From Prevotellaceae bacterium (lineage in GTDB: Bacteria; Bacteroidota; Bacteroidia; Bacteroidales; Bacteroidaceae), in NCBI GenBank assembly GCA_015257125.1, contig JABZKU010000011.1, forward strand, positions 1 to 64,000: a stretch of 64,000 nt of DNA, in the 5' to 3' direction. The notes under the pieces were generated by a model, which searched no databases, had not been told where the DNA came from, and was given only the letters and a program-made list of their open reading frames with translations. Shown piece by piece: positions 34,900 to 42,191 of this stretch. Made by a program: the position numbers and the translations under genes. Each line of letters begins with the position of its first letter. Within the stretch, counting starts at the first letter, position 1.

Positions 34900-34938
34900 C
34901 AAAGGCACGAGGGGTTTGCATCGCCCTTCGTGCCTTTG
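34900..34938 (-). terminator. Terminator of the lpx-miaA operon
   Basis: A 15-bp stem with one wobble pairs 34900-34914 with 34924-34938, about 15 bp after the miaA stop. There is no long T-run after it; instead the palindrome GATAGATATCTATC follows and then CTTTCG. Confidence 0.6.
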
Positions 34939-34953
34939 CGCTCCCCCACTCCA

Positions 34954-35898
34954 TTATATATAGGAGTCGGCTGGAGGTATCGTCCCACTCTCGTGCACGC
35001 GCTTCACCCACTCGAGCACGCGCGCTCCGTCGTCGGCCGGAAACCAATGTACTTCCTCGTCGCGTTGCCACCAAGTGAGTTGTTTTTTGGCAAACACGCG
35101 CGTATTCTTTCGCATCCGGTCGAGCGCCATGTCGAGCGCCCAGTCTCCATCGAAATATCGGAAGATTTCTTTGTAGCCGACGGTATTCAATGCATTGCAA
35201 TCGCGGTAAGGCAAGACGCGGTGGGCCTCTTCGAGGAAACCCTCGTCCACCATGGCCGTGACGCGGCGGTTGATGCGATCGAAAAGCGCTTCGCGCGGAC
35301 GTGTCAAGCCGATTTTCACCACGCGAAACGGGCGCTCTTTTTTTGCCCCCGTGCGCAACTCGCTGAAGGGGCGTCCGCTTTCGCGGATGATCTCAAGCGC
35401 ATGCACCACTCGCTTTGCATTGCAGGGATCCACCTGCGATGCATAGACGGGATCGAGCCTTTGCAACTCCACAAGCAGCGGCGCCAGCCCTTCGCGCTCC
35501 AAGCGATCATACATTTCACGGCGCACCTCTTCCGAAACAGTGGGCAAAGGGTCGATGCCGTGACAGAGCGCATCGACATACAGCATGCTTCCGCCGGAGG
35601 CCACCAGCACATCGTGCGTGGCGAAGTGAGCGGTGCACACGGCCATCGCTTCTTCTTCGAAGCGCGCCGCGCTGTAATAGTCCGTCAAGCCCAAGGTCCC
35701 CACAAAGTGGTGGGGCACACGTGCCAACTGCTCAGCGGTGGGCGCCGCCGTGCCGATGGGTAGATCGCGGTAGAGTTGTCGGGAGTCGGCGTTGACAATG
35801 GGACAACGCAAAAACTCAGCCATGCGCAGGCTGAGTTCTGTTTTTCCCACGGCCGTGGGGCCGATGAGTACAAAAAGTGTGGGGCGTGTAGCTGCCAT
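34954..35898 (-). CDS. miaA: tRNA dimethylallyltransferase
   Basis: MiaA adds the dimethylallyl group to A37 of tRNAs reading UNN codons. The protein has 314 residues. The P-loop LIGPTAVGKTELSLRMAE, the conserved NADSRQLYRDLPIGTA and the later VGYKEIFRYFDG are present. The stop codon overlaps an ACTCCTATATATAA string, a fourth copy of the recurring 3'-end motif. It starts 7 bp after the pRiA4b-like gene and closes the lpxD operon. Confidence 0.95.
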   Translation of the reverse strand: MAATRPTLFVLIGPTAVGKTELSLRMAEFLRCPIVNADSRQLYRDLPIGTAAPTAEQLARVPHHFVGTLGLTDYYSAARFEEEAMAVCTAHFATHDVLVASGGSMLYVDALCHGIDPLPTVSEEVRREMYDRLEREGLAPLLVELQRLDPVYASQVDPCNAKRVVHALEIIRESGRPFSELRTGAKKERPFRVVKIGLTRPREALFDRINRRVTAMVDEGFLEEAHRVLPYRDCNALNTVGYKEIFRYFDGDWALDMALDRMRKNTRVFAKKQLTWWQRDEEVHWFPADDGARVLEWVKRVHESGTIPPADSYI

Positions 35899-35905
35899 AG
35901 TGTGG

Positions 35906-36439
35906 TTAGGAGAAACCGCCATCCGAAATTTCAAAGCCGTCGAAATCAATTTCGTCGGCGTTGTACGATTCGATACCGAAATCTTCCGTGAAATCCCCCC
36001 CGACGCTCGTAAAGGCACCGGCAGTGGGATCGGCATCGGCAATTTGCAAGGGGGCTTCGCCCATCGACTTCACCACTTCGGGCGCACCGTCGCCGGGCTC
36101 TTCACCGCGCACGCAAAGCGAAAACACTCGATCGTTGAAGGTGTCGAACACATACTCCAAGTGGCGCACACCGCCGTCGAGGAATTCCGAAAGACGCGTG
36201 TCGGCCATCGTGTAAAGGAAGTCGTCGGCCACATTGTCGCGCATGTCCTCGCGCGTGATTTGCTCACCGCGTTGCCATTCCTCGTCACAAATGTAGAACG
36301 AGGTCATTTGGTTGTCGGGATAAGCGCACGATTTGAGGATGATATCGTTCAGTTCGAGAAAAGTGGCGTCTTCGTCGATGAGAATGTCGCGGCGAAAGTC
36401 GGAGCATTCGTCGCAGACCATGCGAATGAGATATTGCAT
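35906..36439 (-). CDS. pRiA4b ORF-3-like protein
   Basis: This 177-residue, very acidic protein has the pattern FRRDILIDEDATFLELNDII followed by CAYPDNQMTSFYICDEEW, typical of the plasmid pRiA4b ORF-3-like family. That family occurs in the lpxA-miaA interval of many Bacteroidales. The C-terminal 60 residues are rich in Asp/Glu/Gly and probably disordered. The function is unknown. The gap is 37 bp from lpxA and 7 bp to miaA. Confidence 0.8.
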   Translation of the reverse strand: MQYLIRMVCDECSDFRRDILIDEDATFLELNDIILKSCAYPDNQMTSFYICDEEWQRGEQITREDMRDNVADDFLYTMADTRLSEFLDGGVRHLEYVFDTFNDRVFSLCVRGEEPGDGAPEVVKSMGEAPLQIADADPTAGAFTSVGGDFTEDFGIESYNADEIDFDGFEISDGGFS

Positions 36440-36476
36440 TGTGGGAAGGGGATAAGGACAATGAGGGGAAAGCGCG

Positions 36477-37247
36477 TCACCGGCCGATAAAACCGCGCTT
36501 GGAATTGGTGAGGAATTCGAGCAAGTAGTCGATTTCCTTGCAGGGCATCACGGTTTCGCGGATCTCGGCGATGCGTTCGTTGAAGAGTTTGGAGTTCTGA
36601 TAGAGGATCAGATAAGCCGAGTGCAGGGCATTGATCACATCCATGGGGAAGTTGCGGCGCTTCAAGCCCACCATGTTCAGCCCGCAATAGGCCACCGGCT
36701 CACGCGAAGCGATGCAAAACGGGGGAACGTCCTGTGCCGTGCGCGTGCCGCCGCCCACCATCACATACGAACCGATGTGACAGAACTGGTGCACCAGCAC
36801 ATTGGCCGAGAGGATGGCAAAATCGTCGATCACCACCTCACCGGCGATCTTCGTCGAGTTGCCGATGATGCAACCGTTGCCGATGTTACAGTCGTGGCCG
36901 ACGTGCATGCCTTCCATGAGCAGGTTGTTGCTGCCCACCACTGTGCGACCTTTGGCAGCCGTACCGCGGTTGATGGTCACATTCTCGCGGATGGTATTGT
37001 TGTCGCCCACTTCTGCAGTGGTCACTTCGCCGCGGAATTTGAGGTCTTGGGGCACGGCGCCGATCACAGCTCCGGGGAAGAAAGTATTGCCCTTGCCGAT
37101 GCGCGAACCGCTGAGCAGCGTCACGGAGTTCATCAGGCGGTTGTTGTCGCCCAACTCGACGTTGGCATCGATGTAGCAGAAAGGTCCAATCTCGCAGTTT
37201 TCGCCGATTTTGGCTTCGGGATGGATAAAGGCCAGAGGGGAAATCAT
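36477..37247 (-). CDS. lpxA: UDP-N-acetylglucosamine acyltransferase
   Basis: LpxA adds the first acyl chain to UDP-GlcNAc in lipid A synthesis. The protein has 256 residues with a left-handed beta-helix of hexapeptide repeats, the catalytic His in the MEGMHVGHDCNIGN region and a C-terminal helical domain. The ATG is 22 bp after the lpxC stop, so there is no room for another coding domain between them. Confidence 0.96.
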   Translation of the reverse strand: MISPLAFIHPEAKIGENCEIGPFCYIDANVELGDNNRLMNSVTLLSGSRIGKGNTFFPGAVIGAVPQDLKFRGEVTTAEVGDNNTIRENVTINRGTAAKGRTVVGSNNLLMEGMHVGHDCNIGNGCIIGNSTKIAGEVVIDDFAILSANVLVHQFCHIGSYVMVGGGTRTAQDVPPFCIASREPVAYCGLNMVGLKRRNFPMDVINALHSAYLILYQNSKLFNERIAEIRETVMPCKEIDYLLEFLTNSKRGFIGR

Positions 37248-37269
37248 GGGAGGTGAGTGTGTGGAGGGG

Positions 37270-38181
37270 TTAGGAATGAAGAAGTTTGGTGCGAACGAGG
37301 CGAGCGAACTTGTTGTTGGCCTCGTGACCGGGGCGAATCGCGATGATGCGGCCTTTGAGCGGACGACCGATCAGCGCCATATCGCCGATGATATCGAGCA
37401 GTTTGTGGCGCGCGGGCTCGTTGTCCCACGTCACAGGACGCTCTTGGATGTAACCGAGCTGTTCGGCGTCGAGATGCTTGACTCCGAGTGAGTCAGACAA
37501 CTTGTTCAGGCGCTCTTGCTCCATGCGGCGCTCGTAAATGACGAGCGCATTGCTCAGATCTCCGCCCTTGATGAGCCCCATTTGGAGCAAGGGTTCGATC
37601 TCGCGCACAAAGACGAAGGTGCGGGCGCTGGCGATTTCCGTCGGGAAGTCGGCTAGATTTTCGAGCACCGCGCTTTGCGTTTGAATAAATTGGCTGTCGG
37701 GAAACACAATGGTCGAGTCGATCGCAAAATGGTCGCAAGGCTGCACGCGCAAGCACGATCCGGAGATCTCATCGTAGTATTCAAACGGTTCGGTCACCTC
37801 GAGATAACGACGTTCGGCTTGCTGTTCGCGCAGACCGACGCGCTGGAGTTCGCGCACATAGAGCACTGAGCTGCCGTCGAGGATGGGAAATTCAGGACCG
37901 TCGACTTCGATCAGACAGTTGTCGACGCCCATCGCCACGAGGGCCGCCATAGCGTGCTCGATCGTGGAGACGCGGCATTCGGGAGTGCCCACGACGGTGC
38001 CACGCGAGGTGTCGATCACGTTTTCGGCCAGCGGAACGATCTCAGGATGTCCGTCCAAGTCGACGCGACGAATGAGATAGCCGTGATCTTCTGCGGCGGG
38101 ATGGAAAGTGACGGTGAGGTGAAGACCGGTGTGCAGTCCCTTACCGGAAAGGGAGAACGAGGATTGAATAGTATGTTGCAT
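37270..38181 (-). CDS. lpxC: UDP-3-O-acyl-N-acetylglucosamine deacetylase without the usual FabZ fusion
   Basis: LpxC is the zinc deacetylase of the committed lipid A step. The protein has 303 residues. HTGLHLTVTFHPA opens the first domain. STIEHAMAALVAMGVDNC supplies a zinc His, and ARHKLLDIIGDMALIGRPLKG supplies the second His and the Asp. In Bacteroidales that I know (Bacteroides, Porphyromonas), LpxC continues after the NNKFAR stretch into a C-terminal FabZ dehydratase domain, giving about 460 residues. Here the frame stops 13 residues after that stretch and lpxA begins 22 bp later. The FabZ half is absent rather than frameshifted; the intergenic bases do not encode any of it. Confidence 0.95.
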   Translation of the reverse strand: MQHTIQSSFSLSGKGLHTGLHLTVTFHPAAEDHGYLIRRVDLDGHPEIVPLAENVIDTSRGTVVGTPECRVSTIEHAMAALVAMGVDNCLIEVDGPEFPILDGSSVLYVRELQRVGLREQQAERRYLEVTEPFEYYDEISGSCLRVQPCDHFAIDSTIVFPDSQFIQTQSAVLENLADFPTEIASARTFVFVREIEPLLQMGLIKGGDLSNALVIYERRMEQERLNKLSDSLGVKHLDAEQLGYIQERPVTWDNEPARHKLLDIIGDMALIGRPLKGRIIAIRPGHEANNKFARLVRTKLLHS

Positions 38182-38230
38182 CGGGAATGTCTTCGAGTTG
38201 GTGCACTGCGTTTTGCTGCAGCGCGGGTGA

Positions 38231-39277
38231 TTATTTTCGGTCGGCGAGTGCGGCTTTCAGCTCGTTCAACTCGCGACGCAAAGCATTGACTTCGTCGCGC
38301 AAATCGGGCAGGCGCTTGAAGAGCGCGCTGGAGCGGGCGAAGTTTCGGGCATTGATGGCGGGCGTTCCCATGAGGGGTAGGCCATCGGTGCGGGCGCTGT
38401 GAATGCCGGCTTGCGCACCGGCTTGGATACGATCGGGCAGTTGCAAATGACCGGCGACACCTACCTGTCCGCCGAACATGCTCCACTGCCCCACCTTGGT
38501 GCTTCCGGCCACGCCGACCTGGGCCGACATCACCGTGTGGGCACCGACTTCGACATTGTGGGCGATTTGCACCAGATTGTCGAGCTTCACGCCGCGGCGA
38601 ACGTAGGTGCTGCCCATCGTCGAGCGGTCAACGCAGGCGTTGGCGCCAATTTCGACGCGATCCTCCACGGTGACGATACCGATTTGCGGGATCTTTTCGT
38701 AGCCCTCGGCCGAGGGGGCAAAGCCGAAGCCGTCGGCACCGATGACGCAACCGCTGTGGAGAATCACTTCGTTGCCGATGCGGCAGCCGTGGTAGACACT
38801 CACGCCGGGATAGAAGAGACAATTTTCGCCGACTGTGGCGCCTTGCTCCACCACGCAGTGGGCGTAGATTTGGGTGCCGGCGCCGATGGTGACGCCCGAG
38901 CCGATATAGGCAAAGGGCCCCACGTAAACGTCGTCGCCGAGAGTCGCATCGTCTTCCACACACGCCAAGGGGTGGACGCCGGAACGCTTTTGGGTCATGG
39001 ATTCGTAGAGCGAAAGCAAACGCGCGATGGCCTCATAGGCATTGTCGACGCGCACCAAGGTGGTCGAAACGGGAGCTTCGGGCACGAAATCGCGATTCAC
39101 GAGCACGATGGTCGAAGCCGTTTCGTAAAGATGGTGGGCATACTTGGGGTTGGCCAAGAAGGAGAGTGCTCCGGCTTGCCCTTCTTCGATTTTTGCAAAC
39201 GTGTTGACGGTGGCTTCGGCGTTGCCTTCGACCGTTCCGCCGAGGTAGGTGGCAATTTGCTGCGCTGTAAATTCCAT
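38231..39277 (-). CDS. lpxD: UDP-3-O-(3-hydroxyacyl)glucosamine N-acyltransferase
   Basis: LpxD adds the second acyl chain in lipid A synthesis. The protein has 348 residues: an N-terminal uridine-binding domain (about 1-105) with IEEGQAGALSFLANPKY, then hexapeptide repeats, with the catalytic His in the DNLVQIAHNVEVGAHT region, and a C-terminal coiled helix (NALRRELNELKAAL). The ATG at 39277 matches the family start MEFTAQQIATYLGG. It is the first gene of the lpxD-lpxC-lpxA-pRiA4b-miaA operon. Confidence 0.96.
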   Translation of the reverse strand: MEFTAQQIATYLGGTVEGNAEATVNTFAKIEEGQAGALSFLANPKYAHHLYETASTIVLVNRDFVPEAPVSTTLVRVDNAYEAIARLLSLYESMTQKRSGVHPLACVEDDATLGDDVYVGPFAYIGSGVTIGAGTQIYAHCVVEQGATVGENCLFYPGVSVYHGCRIGNEVILHSGCVIGADGFGFAPSAEGYEKIPQIGIVTVEDRVEIGANACVDRSTMGSTYVRRGVKLDNLVQIAHNVEVGAHTVMSAQVGVAGSTKVGQWSMFGGQVGVAGHLQLPDRIQAGAQAGIHSARTDGLPLMGTPAINARNFARSSALFKRLPDLRDEVNALRRELNELKAALADRK

Positions 39278-39299
39278 GGACTTAAAAGATAATGTACTG

Positions 39300-39333
39300 C
39301 AAATATACAATTTCTATCGCATCCTACGAACAA
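39300..39333 (-). promoter_or_regulatory. lpxD promoter
   Basis: TATATTTG on the minus strand (39300-39307) with TTG 23 bp upstream (39331-39333). The spacing is wider than the 20 bp seen elsewhere, so this promoter may be weaker. It is 22 bp before the ATG. Confidence 0.5.
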
Positions 39334-39573
39334 GAAAGGGCATATTTGTGTCTTTCGCGCGAGAAAGCCGAATGTTTGGCGCAACAGACAAGAAAATGTG
39401 CATTTTTTGCGGTCGCTTTTTCTACTGAATACAGAAAGAAAAGCGACTCCTTGCAGAGCACGGTAACGCCAATCTTGCAATCAAGATTTGACCTTGTGAA
39501 ATGAAAACTCGCCCTCCGCAACCCGATCTTCAGGAGAGCTCACAACTGCGAGGAAAGGCGAGAACAGGGTGCC

Positions 39574-39660
39574 AAAAACAGGGGAGTTTTCGTCGAAAGT
39601 GGCCTTGTTTTCTCAAAAACACGGCACCTATTTTTTGAAACTCCACAACTTGGCATCGAA
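39574..39660 (+). repeat. 21-bp phased A-tract array D
   Basis: A-tracts at 39574, 39596, 39615-39619, 39638 and 39659 keep a 21-bp phase over five units (GAAA at 39595, 39637 and 39658). Pyrimidine-rich stretches lie between. It sits between lpxD and the end of the fasciclin operon. The rest of 39334-39573 has scattered GAAA words at about 29- and 42-bp spacing but no clear array. Confidence 0.75.
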
Positions 39661-39802
39661 GGAAGTCGTTTCCTCGACAGAAAGGGCGCACGGAAGGCGA
39701 AGCACAGCACCCCAACGGCTGCCCCTGCAGGCAAAGCACGGCATGAACAGACGGGGTGAGCCTCCTCGCACACGGCGACGGAGCGTAAGACTGTCGAAGC
39801 AC

Positions 39803-39836
39803 AAAAAATCCCCGCTCCTTCGAGAAGAGCGGGGAT
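39803..39836 (-). terminator. Terminator of the fasciclin-SusCD operon
   Basis: ATCCCCGCTC (39808-39817) pairs perfectly with GAGCGGGGAT (39827-39836), followed on the minus strand by TTTTTTGTGC. It lies about 50 bp after the last stop of the operon. Confidence 0.92.
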
Positions 39837-39888
39837 GGGGATGTGGTTGATCTTTCGCGGAGAAACCGCTAAAGAACGGGAGATTCGA

Positions 39889-42072
39889 TCATTTGTTGCG
39901 GGGAGCGGGCAAATACCAGTTCTCTTGGTTCAGCAACTTGCTGAAGAGAGTGCCGGTCTTTGTGGGTTGCTCGTAGGGGAGGAGATCGAGATCGCGACGC
40001 GAAACGCGCCATGCGAGCCAAGAGTTGGCTTGCATGTCGTCGCCGGCGACGTTGCGGTGCTGCTGGAGGCGCATGAGGTCGAAGAAACGATTGCCTTCAA
40101 AAGCGGTTTCGAGGGCGTACTCGTCTGCGAGAAGCGTTTCCATAGCGGCAATTTCTGCAGCCGAAGGTTCGACGGTGGCCAAAGCGGTGACCCTGCCTTT
40201 ATAAACAAAATACTTGCTGCCGTCAGCGGCGGTGACTTCGGTGGTGTCGGTCATTTTGGCCTTAGCTTGAAAACCGCCTACGCTGAGATTGGGCTTGGCA
40301 ATGGTCTTGCCTTGGCGTGCGGCCTCGTCGACCATGCGCTGTGCCACGACCTTGTTGTACACCCATACGCTGTCGAGTGCGGGGAACTTGCCGCAACCTG
40401 CTACATGGATACCGGTGTTCTCCTTGTTGAAGTCCTCGGTCGTGAAGTCGAGCCATTCTGTCGCTCCGGCGCGAATGAGTGAGTTGAGGTCGATGCTCAT
40501 CGCGGTTTCATCATCGCGGTGTACGGTGGGCACTGCGATTTCGGTGATCGAAGCAATCTGCTTGTGCGTATCATCTGTGAAGACCGTGTCTCGCTGCACC
40601 TCTTTCGAGATGACGGGCATAGACCCGTTGTCAAGACCGGTGCGAAGAATGTCGAAAGCGTAGCGGGGATAACCGGCACGGTTCACAGCTTCGGCATAAC
40701 GCAGATAGATCTGACGCAGACGGTAGGTAGGAATACCGTAGCGGAAGCTGAATGCCTTGGGACTCACTCCGAAAGTGGAATTGTAGCCGGCAGGGTTGAA
40801 CTTCTGGATGAAGCGCAGGCGACCCTTGTCGGTGATGACACGGGGAACGGTGGCATCATAACGTGCATCGAAGAGCTTCGGATAGCGCACATCGATGATT
40901 TTCGATCCTTCTTTCTCGCTGTACACCACAGTCTGCGCTTCGTTGAGCTTGGTGTAAGCTGCCGAAGGTTCAACCTGGCGGTTGCGGTAGTTGGCCTCGA
41001 GTTTTACAGTACCGGTGGTGCTGGTGGTATTTTTCTCCTTACCGTCCGTACCTTTTTCTTTGCGCGTTGTGGTCGAGTTGGAGGAAGTGGCATCGAAACC
41101 ATAGACTTGCGGAATGCGGGTGAGCACTTGTCCGAAGAAGCTGTTGGAAGCGGTGGGCACAGCACCCACAATTTCGCCGGCGGAGGACATGCTACTGCTT
41201 CCGGCAAAGTGATCAATCAAGATCGAGGCAAAGTAGTCATCACCTGCACTCGAAACAAAATGGTTCACAGTGGCCACACTGGAAACGCCGGACTTGGTAT
41301 CTTCCTTCAAGAACTTGTAGTAGTAGGAAGCGGCTTGCTCGTAGTCCCCTTTGTTGGCTCCACGGAGGAGATAAAGGTCGGCATAAACGAGGTTGGCGTT
41401 GAAGAGCGAAAGGCGTTGATCAAAGTTTTCGGCACCGTTGTTGAAGTTACCGTAACGAGGATAGCCCAGTTGCTTGGTGTAAGCGTAGGCTTGCTTCAAA
41501 CCGCCTTTGTCTTCGAGCAGGCTGAGGAGGTTGGAGGGAGTGGCCCATCCGAGCGGGGGATTCTTTTCCCAACCGGTGTCGGAAGTCGAAACGGGATCGG
41601 TGATGAAAGGTACGCTGCCATAGAGCTGAACCAGCTGCATGTAGGTCCAAGCGCGTACGAGTTGCACTTGTGCCAATTCACGACGCATGTAGTAGCTGTT
41701 GTTTTTCAGCGCCATGGAGTCGGCTTTGGCCAGATAGAAGTTACACTGGTTGATGACCTTGTAGTAGGCTGCGCGATTGAGCAAAGCGTTTTCACCATCT
41801 TCGAGGTTGTTGAAGTTGATGATGTCGTTGATCGAATCGGAAACGAACTCTGTGGGTTTAACAAGGTCACCACGTAATTCGCCGAGCAGTACGTTCTGCT
41901 CGATCATGCCCTGCACGTTGTTGAGAATACCAAAATAGAAATTGACGGTATCCTTGCCCGAAAAGTTTTCGGCGTAGCGATCCAAATCGGGAGTGAGCAT
42001 GTCTTGGCAGGAGGTGGTGGCCAAGCTCAAACCGAAGAGAGCGCAGAACAGAGGAACTATGGTTTTCTTCAT
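39889..42072 (-). CDS. SusD/RagB-family lipoprotein (pair 1)
   Basis: This 727-residue lipoprotein has the signal peptide MKKTIVPLFCALFGLSLATTSC with the acylated Cys at residue 22. The N-terminal part shows the tetratricopeptide-like SusD start (DRYAENFSGKDTVNFYFG, RAAYYKVINQCNFYLAKAD, YYMRRELAQVQLVRAWTYMQL). The C-terminal part contains a YRLRQIYLRYAEAVNRAGYP stretch and ends with FEGNRFFDLMRLQQHRNV and YLPAPRNK. SusD proteins form the lid of a SusC channel and bind the substrate on the cell surface. It is larger than typical SusD (500-650 residues). It is the last gene of the seven-gene operon. Confidence 0.92.
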   Translation of the reverse strand: MKKTIVPLFCALFGLSLATTSCQDMLTPDLDRYAENFSGKDTVNFYFGILNNVQGMIEQNVLLGELRGDLVKPTEFVSDSINDIINFNNLEDGENALLNRAAYYKVINQCNFYLAKADSMALKNNSYYMRRELAQVQLVRAWTYMQLVQLYGSVPFITDPVSTSDTGWEKNPPLGWATPSNLLSLLEDKGGLKQAYAYTKQLGYPRYGNFNNGAENFDQRLSLFNANLVYADLYLLRGANKGDYEQAASYYYKFLKEDTKSGVSSVATVNHFVSSAGDDYFASILIDHFAGSSSMSSAGEIVGAVPTASNSFFGQVLTRIPQVYGFDATSSNSTTTRKEKGTDGKEKNTTSTTGTVKLEANYRNRQVEPSAAYTKLNEAQTVVYSEKEGSKIIDVRYPKLFDARYDATVPRVITDKGRLRFIQKFNPAGYNSTFGVSPKAFSFRYGIPTYRLRQIYLRYAEAVNRAGYPRYAFDILRTGLDNGSMPVISKEVQRDTVFTDDTHKQIASITEIAVPTVHRDDETAMSIDLNSLIRAGATEWLDFTTEDFNKENTGIHVAGCGKFPALDSVWVYNKVVAQRMVDEAARQGKTIAKPNLSVGGFQAKAKMTDTTEVTAADGSKYFVYKGRVTALATVEPSAAEIAAMETLLADEYALETAFEGNRFFDLMRLQQHRNVAGDDMQANSWLAWRVSRRDLDLLPYEQPTKTGTLFSKLLNQENWYLPAPRNK

Positions 42073-42191
42073 GATTGCGAAGTTGGGGTCAAAAATGAAT
42101 GGTTTTGCCGGTGTCTTCCCTTCTGCTCTTCCGAAACTTCGCACGAGCGAATCGACGAAGTTCGGAAGAGGTTGGCGGAAGTAGCGCTGCA

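Noticed and set aside
39334..39460. A sixth phased A-tract array upstream of lpxD
   Set aside because: GAAA words are present, but the spacings are about 29, 29 and 42 bp, not a steady 21 bp.
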